From Prevotella sp. E15-22 (lineage in GTDB: Bacteria > Bacteroidota > Bacteroidia > Bacteroidales > Bacteroidaceae): 64,000 bases of DNA. This document shows positions 1 to 8,398 of this stretch, in pieces. Numbering within the stretch: position 1 is the first letter of the stretch; each line of letters opens with the position of its first letter. The stretch spans positions 2,666,001 through 2,730,000 of the forward strand of contig NZ_CP096247.1 of assembly GCF_023204875.1 (NCBI RefSeq). Direction: 5' to 3'. The position numbers and the translations under genes were made by a program. Below the pieces are notes generated by a model. The model was given only the letters and a program-made list of their open reading frames with translations, was not told the origin of the DNA and searched no databases.

Positions 1-1
1 C

Positions 2-628
2 CAGGACTATCCTGTGTGGAGCAACCAGAGGATGATGCAGTATCTGGAGGAAAACAAAGGGAAGAACTTCCTGCAGGGTATGAGTATGGCTGAGTTGCCA
101 CACAGCGAGACCTACGAATATACCCGCTATCGTTTCTTGAACAACAAGCCATGGCGCTATGGCACACTGAAGAGTAAGTTCAGGGTGGCATTGAGAAAGA
201 TCTGTGAACCCTTTCTGAAAAAACCTTTGGTTTTCGAGGCTGACGGCAAGACATACAGTCTTTACAAAGGCTCGGACTATTTTGCCATCACGGGTGAACT
301 GGCAGCCTACTTGCTGGAGACCTATGACCAGAGTCCCGAGCTGCGCCGTTATTTCACCAACAGTTTTGCACCGAGCGAGACCTTTGCCCATACGGTGGCC
401 TTCAACTCAAGATTTGCCGACAGTTGCATGCTGACCAAAGGACCCGTGAAAAAGTTGGAGCAACTGACGCCCCTCACCTATATTGAATATGGGCAGAAGA
501 TTAAGATACTGACAGAGGCCGACTACGACAGCATCATGGCCAGCGGCAAGATGCTCTGTAGGAAAACGGTGACTGGCGAGAGTGACCGATTGATGGATAT
601 GATTGACAAGCAACGACAGCATGGATAA
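2..628 (+). CDS. Core-2/I-branching-like beta-N-acetylglucosaminyltransferase (GT14), 5' end outside window
   Basis: The reading frame is open to the left edge (codons from position 2), so only the C-terminal part is present, about 208 residues. The visible part has the features of the GT14 core-2/I-branching family: a QDYP segment at the very start, a KGSDYFAIT stretch (about residue 89 counted from the GTG at 14), and then APSETFAHTVAFNSRF, which corresponds to the PDE...fqTil.NS motif. In bacteria this family adds sugars to surface polysaccharide. It is followed by an overlapping flippase gene and a GT2 gene, which fits the end of a capsule/O-antigen locus. The family assignment is from motif recognition only; the acceptor is unknown. 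Confidence 0.75.
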   Translation, partial: QDYPVWSNQRMMQYLEENKGKNFLQGMSMAELPHSETYEYTRYRFLNNKPWRYGTLKSKFRVALRKICEPFLKKPLVFEADGKTYSLYKGSDYFAITGELAAYLLETYDQSPELRRYFTNSFAPSETFAHTVAFNSRFADSCMLTKGPVKKLEQLTPLTYIEYGQKIKILTEADYDSIMASGKMLCRKTVTGESDRLMDMIDKQRQHG

Positions 629-2072
629 CCTGAAAGAAAAAACAGCCAAAGGACTCTTCTGGGGCGCGTTGAACAATGGCACTATCCAGGTGCTCAACGT
701 GCTCATCGGCATCATGCTGGGTCGTAAGTTGTCGCCTGAGGAGTGGGCGCCCATCGGTATGATTGCCATCTTTTCGGCTATCGCAGGCAACCTGCAGTCG
801 AGCGGTTTTTCTACTGCCATCGTCAACATGAAGGCCCCGACGAGCAACGACTATAATGCGGTGTTCTGGTTCAACACGCTGGTCAGCGCCATCGTCTATC
901 TTGTGCTCTTTGCCTGTGCCCCCTGGATAGCCTGGTTCTTTGAGCAGCCTTGTCTCACGGATCTTTCGCGTTTCATCTTCCTGGCGTTCTTCATCTCGTC
1001 GTTTGGCATCTCGACCAATGCCTATATGATGAAAAACATGATGCAACGCGAGATGACCATCGTCGGTGTCACGGCACTCATCATATCGGGCATCACGGCC
1101 ATCATACTGGCTTTCCAAGGCTATTCCTATTGGAGCTTGGCGTGGCAACAGGTGATCAACGCCTTCGTACTGGTGGTGGGAAGATGGGTGTTTGTGAAAT
1201 GGCGCCCCAGCTTCAAGGTGGACTTCACCCCTATTCGTCGGACGTTCCGTTTCTCGATGAATATCCTCATCACGATGATTATCAACACCGTGAACAACCA
1301 TATCCTGACGTTTGTCTTCGGCAAGCTCTTCACGCGGACGCCACAGGTGGTGGGCAACTTCTTCCAGGCATTCAAGTGGGACACGATGGCCTATCAGACC
1401 GTGGGTGGAACCATTGAACAGGTGGCACAGCCTGTGTTGGTGAACCTTCGAGATAATGAGGACGAGAGTCGCGAGGTGCGCGTATTTCGCAAGATGATGC
1501 GCTTTACGGCCTTCCTGGCATTCCCTGCCATGTTCGGCCTGTCGCTGGTGTCGGAGGAGTTTATCCTGGCCACCATTGGCCAAAAATGGATTGACTGTGT
1601 GCCCCTGCTGCGCGTGCTCTGCATCGGCGGTGCCTTCATGCCGTTCTATTCGCTCTATAAGAATCTGATTATCAGTCAGGGACGTGCCGACCTGAACATG
1701 TGGCTGAACATCTCGCAGATCGTCTTGCAGTTTGTCCTCATCTTCGCCACCTATCAGCAGGGCATCCTCATGGTGGTCTATGCCTACTCCATTCTCAACG
1801 TGGTTTGGCTGTTGGCGTGGCAGTTCTTTGCTCACAGGATGATTGGACTGAGGCTGGTGCATGTGCTGAAAGACACCCTCCCCTTTGCCTTGATTTCTGG
1901 TGCCGTCATGGTGGCCTCGCATTTTGCCACCATGCAGTTTGACAACGTCTATCTGCTCTTGACGCTCCGCATTGTGATGGCTGCCGTACTCTATGTTGGC
2001 GTCATGAAACTGCTACGTGTGAAGATCATGGACGAGTGCATCAAATTCCTTTTCAAGAAAACAAGCAAGTAG
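621..2072 (+). CDS. Polysaccharide flippase (Wzx/MOP superfamily)
   Basis: About 483 residues with roughly 12-14 hydrophobic segments and the start typical of Wzx/RfbX-like translocases (KEKTAKGLFWGALNNG). Such proteins flip lipid-linked oligosaccharide units across the inner membrane. I choose the ATG at 621, which overlaps the previous stop by 8 bp and begins MDNLKEKTAKG; an ATG at 603 in the same frame would overlap by 26 bp and add six residues unlike the family start. It is flanked by two glycosyltransferases in the same direction, with the next gene starting 1 bp after its stop, so one transcription unit is likely. Substrate unknown. Confidence 0.85.
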   Translation: MDNLKEKTAKGLFWGALNNGTIQVLNVLIGIMLGRKLSPEEWAPIGMIAIFSAIAGNLQSSGFSTAIVNMKAPTSNDYNAVFWFNTLVSAIVYLVLFACAPWIAWFFEQPCLTDLSRFIFLAFFISSFGISTNAYMMKNMMQREMTIVGVTALIISGITAIILAFQGYSYWSLAWQQVINAFVLVVGRWVFVKWRPSFKVDFTPIRRTFRFSMNILITMIINTVNNHILTFVFGKLFTRTPQVVGNFFQAFKWDTMAYQTVGGTIEQVAQPVLVNLRDNEDESREVRVFRKMMRFTAFLAFPAMFGLSLVSEEFILATIGQKWIDCVPLLRVLCIGGAFMPFYSLYKNLIISQGRADLNMWLNISQIVLQFVLIFATYQQGILMVVYAYSILNVVWLLAWQFFAHRMIGLRLVHVLKDTLPFALISGAVMVASHFATMQFDNVYLLLTLRIVMAAVLYVGVMKLLRVKIMDECIKFLFKKTSK

Positions 2073-2073
2073 C

Positions 2074-2991
2074 ATGGAAATATCCATCATCATACCTGTC
2101 TATAACAAGGAGGCATACGTGGAACGATGTCTTCGCCAACTGATGATGCAGGACTTCAACAGCTTTGAGGTGATTGCCGTTGACGATGGCAGCACCGACG
2201 CATCAGGCCGCATCTGCGACAGGATGGCCAGTGAAGACCAGCGCATCCGCGTGGTCCACACGAAGAATGGTGGTGTGACAGCAGCACGTCGCAGGGGACT
2301 GGAGGAAGCTCGGGGCCGATATATCATGTTCGTAGATTCTGACGACGAACTACAGGCTGGGGCTCTGAGTGTGATGCACAAGACGATAGAAGAGACTGGC
2401 GCCGATGAGGTGATAGCCACCTATCACGACCAATATGGGCGACTCTATGACACAGGACGACGCGGATGGATTGAGGACAAGGGCATCATCATCGACCTGC
2501 TGGCCAAGCGTCTTGGGGTATGCGTCCTTTGGGGCATCATCTTCCGCCGTGAGTTACTTGAAGGATGCATGGACACGCCGTCAGAGATTCGTTCGGGCGA
2601 GGATATCATGATGCAGATAAAATGCCTTGTGAAGCGTCCAAAGGTTTATTTTATTGGCACGCCCATCTATATGTATAACATGGGATTGCCCAACAACAGA
2701 AGGTTGGAGGTTGGCGTTGAGCGTTTGTATGACGAGGTGCTACGAAAGACGCTTCTGCCACGATGGGACGAGTTTAAGGACTTTTTTACATTGCATCAGT
2801 TGAAGATGTACGAGAACTTCGTTGACACCAGACAATGGCGTGCCCGCAAAGACTATTACGACGAGATACGGCCACGCATCAACAGCAGTCACCCTTTGGC
2901 AGACCGCATTGCGTTCTTCCTTCCCCCATGCATCAGTTTCCTGTTGGTGCACTACTACAAGAAATGGTTAGTTTGGAGGAAGTCACACTAA
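2074..2991 (+). CDS. Family 2 glycosyltransferase
   Basis: 305 residues with a GT-A fold. The N-terminal IIIPVYNKEAYVERCL, the AVDDGSTD nucleotide-binding motif (about residues 35-42), the NGGVTAARRRGL segment and the FVDSDDEL metal-binding DxD motif (about residues 86-93) are all present. It transfers a sugar from a nucleotide-sugar donor, presumably during assembly of the surface polysaccharide handled by the two genes before it. The ATG lies 1 bp after the flippase stop. The gene ends 9 bp before the convergent nadD stop and I see no terminator hairpin between them. Donor and acceptor cannot be told from sequence. Confidence 0.88.
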   Translation: MEISIIIPVYNKEAYVERCLRQLMMQDFNSFEVIAVDDGSTDASGRICDRMASEDQRIRVVHTKNGGVTAARRRGLEEARGRYIMFVDSDDELQAGALSVMHKTIEETGADEVIATYHDQYGRLYDTGRRGWIEDKGIIIDLLAKRLGVCVLWGIIFRRELLEGCMDTPSEIRSGEDIMMQIKCLVKRPKVYFIGTPIYMYNMGLPNNRRLEVGVERLYDEVLRKTLLPRWDEFKDFFTLHQLKMYENFVDTRQWRARKDYYDEIRPRINSSHPLADRIAFFLPPCISFLLVHYYKKWLVWRKSH

Positions 2992-3000
2992 GACAATGGC

Positions 3001-3543
3001 TTAGCAATAATACTTCTTCACGAGTGGAATAATGGATTGAGGAACGAGGTCGTCAATCGACTCACCATTCCTGAGGCGCTGACGTATCTCCGTACTGCTC
3101 AAATCAATCAAAGGCAAATCGATGGTGCCTGGATATTCATCACGCGGATAAGCAATCACCTCATGATGCGCCATAATCTCCTGCCAGTTGCGCCAACGCT
3201 GAAAATGTGCCCAGTTGTCGCCGCCTATCAACAAAGAAAAAGTGCAGTCAGGATAGTCCTTACTCAGGTGCTGTAAGGTGTTCCATGTATAAGAGGGCTT
3301 GGGTAAACGGAACTCATAATCGCAAGCTTTCACGCCCTCGACGCCCTCCAAGGCTATTTGTGCCATCTCCAATCGCAGATGGTCGTCCAACAAATCGGCA
3401 TCATGACGCTTCAGGGGATTCTGTGGCGACACCATGAGCCATACCTCATCTAACGCACATTGCCTTAGCACGGCCTGTGCTAAGGCAATGTGTCCGTTGT
3501 GAATCGGGTTAAAACTGCCACCAAAGATGCCTATACGTTTCAT
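3001..3543 (-). CDS. nadD: Nicotinate-nucleotide adenylyltransferase
   Basis: 180 residues, normal length. It transfers AMP from ATP to nicotinate mononucleotide in NAD synthesis. The nucleotidyltransferase signature is complete: GIFGGSFNPIHNGH at residues 5-18, with the HxGH motif at 15-18, and the C-terminal LSSTEIRQRL matches the ISSTxIR motif. It overlaps the upstream gmk gene by 4 bp (ATGA type). The order yicC-gmk-nadD is common in Bacteroidota and suggests one operon. NAD kinase lies elsewhere in the window (20277-21179). Confidence 0.95.
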   Translation of the reverse strand: MKRIGIFGGSFNPIHNGHIALAQAVLRQCALDEVWLMVSPQNPLKRHDADLLDDHLRLEMAQIALEGVEGVKACDYEFRLPKPSYTWNTLQHLSKDYPDCTFSLLIGGDNWAHFQRWRNWQEIMAHHEVIAYPRDEYPGTIDLPLIDLSSTEIRQRLRNGESIDDLVPQSIIPLVKKYYC

Positions 3544-4109
3544 CTCAAGAAAGCTTTCACAATTCTCAAAGTCTCTTGCTTAGCAGTCTCCAAGTCATCA
3601 TTCACGATGATATGGTCAAACTGTGAAGCAAAGGTCATCTCATATTCAGCCTTGGCCAAGCGCTCGGCAATGGCTTCTGGCGTATCCGTGGCGCGTCCTT
3701 CCAGGCGACGACGCAGTTCCTCAACAGAGGGAGGTTGGATAAACAGGCTCAAAGCCTCATCGCCATAATACTTCTTAATATTGATGCCACCCTTCACATC
3801 AACGTCGAACACCACATTCTGTCCTTGGTTACGCTGGTTCTCCACCTGCTGTTTCAGGGTGCCATAGAAACGATCCTGATAAACCTCCTCATATTCCAAG
3901 AACTCATCGTTCTGAATCTTGGCCTTGAATTCCTCTGGCGTCAGGAAGAAATATTCCACCCCATTCTGCTCGGAGCCACGTGGGGCACGACTGGTGCAGG
4001 AGATTGAGAAATAGAGCTTCAACTCCGGATGCTCCTTCATCAGCCACTGAACGATGGTGCTCTTACCACTGCCACTGGGAGCAGAAACGATTAACATCTT
4101 GCCTTTCAT
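3540..4109 (-). CDS. gmk: Guanylate kinase
   Basis: 189 residues. It phosphorylates GMP to GDP with ATP. The P-loop PSGSGKST is at residues 11-18, followed by the GMP-binding part (SCTSRAPRGSEQNGVEYFF) and the DVDVKGG segment. The end of the gene (ATGA) overlaps the start of nadD, so translation of the two is probably coupled. yicC lies 23 bp upstream in the same direction. Confidence 0.96.
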   Translation of the reverse strand: MKGKMLIVSAPSGSGKSTIVQWLMKEHPELKLYFSISCTSRAPRGSEQNGVEYFFLTPEEFKAKIQNDEFLEYEEVYQDRFYGTLKQQVENQRNQGQNVVFDVDVKGGINIKKYYGDEALSLFIQPPSVEELRRRLEGRATDTPEAIAERLAKAEYEMTFASQFDHIIVNDDLETAKQETLRIVKAFLR

Positions 4110-4132
4110 AACTATGAACTGTTAACTATGAA

Positions 4133-5008
4133 CTAAAGGGCATTTAGCACCTGTTCCTTAATCTGCTCCAGTTCGTCCTTCATCTGGACGACAATATTCT
4201 GCATCTCGGCCTGATTGGATTTTGAACCAGTGGTATTGATTTCACGACCCATCTCCTGAGCAATGAATCCAAGCTTTTTGCCCTGTCCATGTCCATCACG
4301 CATTGTCTCACGGAAATACTTCAAGTGATTGGTCAGACGCTGTTTCTCTTCACTGATATCCAGTTTCTCAATATAGTAGATGAGTTCCTGTTCCAAACGG
4401 TTCTTATCGTAGTCTACACCAGGAATCTGCTGCAGTCCGTCAACGATGCGCTGACGAATCTTCTCTACACGACTCTTCTCGAAAGGTTCGATCTCTGCCA
4501 GCAAACGTTCAATATTATCAATCTTCTCGCCGAACTTCTTCTCTAAGGCTGCGCCTTCTTGCTTACGGAAGTCAACAAGTGCTGCGATGGCTCCTTCAAC
4601 AGCCTTACGCGCTGCTGCCCATTCGTCATCGGTCAGTTCCTCCTGCTCGGTCTTTGTCAGGACATCGGGCATACGGGTCAGCGTGTACATCCAATCCTGC
4701 GGCTCAGGAATACCAACTTTCTGGGCCACATCCTTCAACTGGTAATAATAGTTCTCTACCAATGCTGCATTTACAGGCGTTGCATCAACTCCAGCATCCT
4801 TCTCAATCCAGAGACTGAAGTCAACCTTTCCGCGTTCGAGAGTAGCAGCTATAAGCTGACGAATCTCCATCTCCTTTTCACGATACAGGGGAGCAATACG
4901 TGTCTGCAGGTCAAGCTGTTTTGAGTTAAGCGACTTTATTTCCGCACTGATTTTCTTGTCCTTAAACACTACGACCACCTTGCCGTAGCCTGTCATTGAT
5001 TGTATCAT
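4133..5008 (-). CDS. YicC family endoribonuclease-like protein
   Basis: 291 residues starting MIQSMTGYGK, the hallmark N-terminus of the YicC/YloC family. The frame stays open further upstream, but that extension (to 5197) runs over the promoter region and is not family-like, so I start at the ATG at 5006-5008. The C-terminus carries the conserved DUF1732 block (KLGFIAQEMGREINTTGSKSNQ). YicC proteins have been linked to RNA turnover; the exact substrate here is unknown. It is the first gene of the yicC-gmk-nadD group and is divergent from tsaB, with a promoter-like TATCTTTG on the minus strand at 5042-5049. Confidence 0.9.
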   Translation of the reverse strand: MIQSMTGYGKVVVVFKDKKISAEIKSLNSKQLDLQTRIAPLYREKEMEIRQLIAATLERGKVDFSLWIEKDAGVDATPVNAALVENYYYQLKDVAQKVGIPEPQDWMYTLTRMPDVLTKTEQEELTDDEWAAARKAVEGAIAALVDFRKQEGAALEKKFGEKIDNIERLLAEIEPFEKSRVEKIRQRIVDGLQQIPGVDYDKNRLEQELIYYIEKLDISEEKQRLTNHLKYFRETMRDGHGQGKKLGFIAQEMGREINTTGSKSNQAEMQNIVVQMKDELEQIKEQVLNAL

Positions 5009-5041
5009 AATTGTTTGCTTCTTATTTTTTCTTTCGGGATG

Positions 5042-5049
5042 CAAAGATA
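5042..5049 (-). promoter_or_regulatory. Promoter -7 element for yicC-gmk-nadD
   Basis: On the minus strand it reads TATCTTTG, matching the Bacteroidota -7 consensus TAnnTTTG, 33 bp before the yicC start codon. A TTTG lies upstream at 5078-5075 but with 25 nt spacing, longer than the usual 19-21, so I mark only the -7 element. Confidence 0.55.
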
Positions 5050-5123
5050 CACAAAAAAGTGGAGATAAAGCAGGCAAAATGATAAATTTTCTAAAATGCA
5101 ATGGATGTTTGCAGAAAAATGCG

Positions 5124-5131
5124 TACCTTTG
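5124..5131 (+). promoter_or_regulatory. Promoter -7 element for the tsaB operon
   Basis: TACCTTTG followed by C, a match to TAnnTTTG, 32 bp upstream of the tsaB ATG. The nearest TTTG (5108-5111) is only 12 nt away, so the -33 element is uncertain. With the opposite element at 5042-5049 it makes a divergent promoter region. Confidence 0.6.
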
Positions 5132-5163
5132 CAATCCTATTATATAATAGAAAAACAAAAAAA

Positions 5164-5886
5164 ATGTCGTGCATACTACATATTGAGACCAGCACACAAG
5201 TGTGCTCGGTGGCCGTCTCGGAAGACTCTCAGGTCATTTTTCAGCAAGAAGATCATAGCGGTCCTAACCATGCAGAGCGTTTGGGAACGATGGTAGATGA
5301 GGCTCTCTCGTTTACCGACAACCACGCCATACCCTTTGATGCAGTGGCTGTTAGCTGCGGCCCCGGCTCGTACACGGGATTACGCATTGGCGTGTCAATG
5401 GCGAAAGGCATCTGCTATGGCAGAAATCTAAAGCTCATTGCCGTTCCCACATTGGAACTGCTGTGTGTGCCTGTGCTATTGCGTGAGGTTGTCAAGGAAG
5501 AGAATGCCTTGTTATGCCCCATGATTGATGCCCGTCGCATGGAGGTATATGCAGGCATATACGACCGTGGTCTACATGAGATTCGTCCCACTGGCGCTGA
5601 CATTGTCAATGCAGAGACCTACAAGGAGTGGCTCGACGAGCGCCCCGTATATTTCTTTGGAAACGGAGCTGCCAAGTGCCTCAAAAAAAGCGGCTTAGCC
5701 GACGACAATACGTCGGCTATCAACCACCCCAACGCTCACCTTATCGAGGGTATTGAACCTCTGGCCAAGTGGATGCAGCCTCTGGCAGAGCGTCGCCTCA
5801 TCAATGGACAGACCGAGGACGTGGCCTATTTTGAGCCATTCTATCTCAAGGACTATGTTGCAAAAATGCCTAAAAAAATGATTTAA
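5164..5886 (+). CDS. tsaB: tRNA threonylcarbamoyladenosine biosynthesis protein TsaB
   Basis: 240 residues. TsaB is the non-catalytic partner of TsaD in making t6A at position 37 of ANN-decoding tRNAs. The start MSCILHIETSTQVCSVAV and the conserved SCGPGSYTGLRIGVSMAKG block (about residues 69-87) are diagnostic for the YeaZ/TsaB ASKHA fold. The ATG at 5164 is chosen because the family begins here and because a promoter element lies at 5124-5131. It is the first of a run of plus-strand genes (DUF4290, murA, rimM, dxr, rseP) with short gaps. Confidence 0.93.
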   Translation: MSCILHIETSTQVCSVAVSEDSQVIFQQEDHSGPNHAERLGTMVDEALSFTDNHAIPFDAVAVSCGPGSYTGLRIGVSMAKGICYGRNLKLIAVPTLELLCVPVLLREVVKEENALLCPMIDARRMEVYAGIYDRGLHEIRPTGADIVNAETYKEWLDERPVYFFGNGAAKCLKKSGLADDNTSAINHPNAHLIEGIEPLAKWMQPLAERRLINGQTEDVAYFEPFYLKDYVAKMPKKMI

Positions 5887-5889
5887 GCC

Positions 5890-6495
5890 ATGATGGAAAT
5901 TAAAGGATTGGACTACAACACCCAACGGGAATCACTGTTGATGCCCGAATACGGACGTGAGATACAAAAGATGGTGGATTACGCCACCACACTGCCAACA
6001 AAAGAAGAACGTTTGCAGTGTGCCAAGAGTATTGTACGACTGATGGAGACCAAGGTGCCACAAATGCGCGAGAATGCCGATTTTCAGCAGACACTCTGGG
6101 ATCATCTCTATCTGATGAGCAACAAAGCCCTGGACATTGATTGGCCCTTTGACGTAAGTGGTGCTGAGAAATTCCATGCTAAGCCTGCGCCCATGCCTTT
6201 GCCCCAGGGTGGCATTCATCTGCGTCACTATGGCAAGTTGGTAAGCGAGTTGCTTGACCATCTGAAAGACATGCCTGATGGCGAAGAACGCGAGGAACTG
6301 ATTCGATTGACCGCCAACCAGATGAAGCGCGACCTCGTACAGTGGGGACACGGTTCCATGGACGATGAAAAGGTGGCCGACGATATGGCCCGTTTGACAG
6401 ACGGTGCCGTACAGCTGGACCTTCAGCATTTTATCTTCGAGCGCATTAACCAGCAGGAGCCTCAGCCTAAGCGCAATGGCAAAAAGCGCAAGTAA
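5890..6495 (+). CDS. DUF4290 family protein (conserved, function unknown)
   Basis: 201 residues, soluble, no signal peptide. The start GLDYNTQRESLLMPEYGREIQKMV is typical of DUF4290, a Bacteroidota-specific family usually found directly upstream of murA, as here. The C-terminus is strongly basic (KRNGKKRK). It begins 3 bp after tsaB (two consecutive ATGs at 5890 and 5893, either possible) and murA follows after 18 bp. Its place among tRNA-modification, cell-wall and isoprenoid genes says little about its job; I assign no function. Confidence 0.85.
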   Translation: MMEIKGLDYNTQRESLLMPEYGREIQKMVDYATTLPTKEERLQCAKSIVRLMETKVPQMRENADFQQTLWDHLYLMSNKALDIDWPFDVSGAEKFHAKPAPMPLPQGGIHLRHYGKLVSELLDHLKDMPDGEEREELIRLTANQMKRDLVQWGHGSMDDEKVADDMARLTDGAVQLDLQHFIFERINQQEPQPKRNGKKRK

Positions 6496-6513
6496 CTCTA
6501 ACACCTCTACGAT

Positions 6514-7848
6514 ATGGCAGCATTTATCATTGAGGGAGGACACCCTCTCAGCGGAACCATCGTACCTCAGGGCGCAAAGAACGAAGCCCTGCAGGTGATT
6601 TGTGCTACACTATTGACTAGTGACAAGGTGACAATCCACAATATTCCGCAAATCAGAGATGTAATGAACCTCATCCAATTACTCAAGGATGTTGGTGTAA
6701 AGGTTACCGAGGATTCCAGAAACACTGAGGATTGTGGCGTTTCTGGACTTACATGTACTTTTCAGGCAGACGAGTTGAACCTGGATTATCTGCAAAGCAA
6801 CGAATTTGTTCAGAAGTGTGCCCAACTGCGTGGTTCTGTCATGATGATTGGTCCGTTACTTGCTCGCATGGGAAAGGCAACGATTGCCAAGCCCGGTGGC
6901 GACAAGATTGGACGCCGCAGATTAGACACGCACTTCTTAGGTTTTGAACGCTTAGGCGCACAGTTCCATCATGTGGCAGAACGCGATGTTTACGAGATAC
7001 ATGCCCAACAGCTGAATGGTTGTTATATGCTTCTTGACGAGGCATCCGTTACTGGTACGGCCAATATCGTCATGGCAGCTGTGATGGCCAAGGGCACAAC
7101 CACTATTTACAACGCAGCATGCGAACCCTATCTGCAGCAACTATGCAAGATGCTTAACAAGATGGGAGCTCGTATCAGCGGCATTGCATCGAACCTCTTG
7201 ACCATTGAGGGTGTTGACCACCTGAATGGTACAGATCACACCATCCTGCCAGACATGATTGAGGTAGGATCGTTTATTGGCATGGCTGCTATGGTGGGAA
7301 ACGGCATTCGCATCAAGAACGTTTCCATCAAAGACCTGGGCATCATTCCAAACACTTTCCGTCGCATGGGTATCACCATCAAGGAAGAGGGCGATGATCT
7401 TTATATCCCCCACATGCCTCACTACGAGATACAGTCGTTTATTGATGGCACCATCATGACTCTGGCAGATGCACCTTGGCCAGGACTGACACCTGACCTA
7501 TTGTCAGTACTCATCACCGTGGCCACACAAGCCCGCGGTTCCGTATTGGTTCACCAGAAGATGTTCGAGAGTCGTCTGTTCTTCGTTGACAAGCTCATCG
7601 ATATGGGTGCACAGATTATCCTTTGTGACCCTCATCGTGCAGTGGTCGTTGGTCATGACCGTAAGTTGCAACTGCGTGGCGGGCGCATGTCAAGTCCTGA
7701 CATCCGTGCAGGAATAGCCCTGCTAATAGCAGCCATGAGCGCCAAGGGCACCAGTCGCATTGACAATATTGAGCAGATTGATCGTGGTTACGAGAATATA
7801 GAAGCTCGTCTGAACGCGCTCGGTGCAAAAATTGAAAGAATTAGCTAA
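6514..7848 (+). CDS. murA: UDP-N-acetylglucosamine 1-carboxyvinyltransferase
   Basis: 444 residues, close to family length. MurA catalyses the first committed step of peptidoglycan synthesis, transfer of enolpyruvate from PEP to UDP-GlcNAc. It has the N-terminal QGAKNEAL motif (Lys22, Asn23) and the active-site loop KPGGDKIGRRRLDTH. The loop residue that is Cys115 in the E. coli enzyme is Asp130 here (codon 6901-6903). This Cys-to-Asp form is known from other bacteria and is linked to natural fosfomycin insensitivity, because fosfomycin alkylates the cysteine. Cytoplasmic; co-directional with the genes before and after. Confidence 0.96.
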   Translation: MAAFIIEGGHPLSGTIVPQGAKNEALQVICATLLTSDKVTIHNIPQIRDVMNLIQLLKDVGVKVTEDSRNTEDCGVSGLTCTFQADELNLDYLQSNEFVQKCAQLRGSVMMIGPLLARMGKATIAKPGGDKIGRRRLDTHFLGFERLGAQFHHVAERDVYEIHAQQLNGCYMLLDEASVTGTANIVMAAVMAKGTTTIYNAACEPYLQQLCKMLNKMGARISGIASNLLTIEGVDHLNGTDHTILPDMIEVGSFIGMAAMVGNGIRIKNVSIKDLGIIPNTFRRMGITIKEEGDDLYIPHMPHYEIQSFIDGTIMTLADAPWPGLTPDLLSVLITVATQARGSVLVHQKMFESRLFFVDKLIDMGAQIILCDPHRAVVVGHDRKLQLRGGRMSSPDIRAGIALLIAAMSAKGTSRIDNIEQIDRGYENIEARLNALGAKIERIS

Positions 7849-7888
7849 GCACATCAGGACATCTCAAAATTCCTGGAATCCCGCAAAA

Positions 7889-8398
7889 ATGATTAAGAAA
7901 GAAGATGTTTACAAAATAGGGCGCATAGGTAAAGCACATGGCGTGAAAGGTGAGGTGACCTTCACTTTTGATGACGACGTGTTCGACCGTGTGGATGCCG
8001 ACTTCCTCATCCTTGAGGTTGATGGAATACTTGTGCCTTTCTTCATGGAAGAATATCGTTTCCGCTCGGACAACACGGCACTTGTGAAGTTTGAGGATAT
8101 TGATACACAGGACCGTGCCCGCGAGTTAACGAACTGCGATGTTTACTTTTTACGTTCTGAGGCCGACGACGAAGAGGAAGTGCTTACCTACTCCTTCCTT
8201 GTAGGCTTTAACATCATCGAAGCAAATAGCGGAAAGAAAGTAGGCACCATCGTTAACGTTGATGAGAGCACGCTCAACATCCTCTTTGAACTGGAAAACG
8301 GCATGCTGATTCCTGCCAACGAGGAACTTATTACAGATATTGACAAAGACAACAAAACGATTTCTTTAGCCCTACCTGAGGGCATCCTAGATTTATGA
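7889..8398 (+). CDS. rimM: Ribosome maturation factor RimM
   Basis: 169 residues. It assists 30S subunit assembly by binding the 16S 3' domain and S19. The N-terminal YKIGRIGKAHGVKGEV motif and the C-terminal PRC-barrel region (LVGFNIIEANSGKKVGTI) are clear. I start at the ATG at 7889; the frame extends upstream to 7823 into the murA 3' end, but those residues are not family-like. The stop overlaps the dxr start by 4 bp (ATGA), so coupled translation is likely. Confidence 0.94.
   Translation: MIKKEDVYKIGRIGKAHGVKGEVTFTFDDDVFDRVDADFLILEVDGILVPFFMEEYRFRSDNTALVKFEDIDTQDRARELTNCDVYFLRSEADDEEEVLTYSFLVGFNIIEANSGKKVGTIVNVDESTLNILFELENGMLIPANEELITDIDKDNKTISLALPEGILDL

Noticed and set aside
534..1922. 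462-aa open frame on the minus strand over the flippase gene
   Set aside because: Composition is His/Arg/Glu-rich without domain features, and it lies wholly opposite a clear membrane protein gene. It is a product of codon bias.
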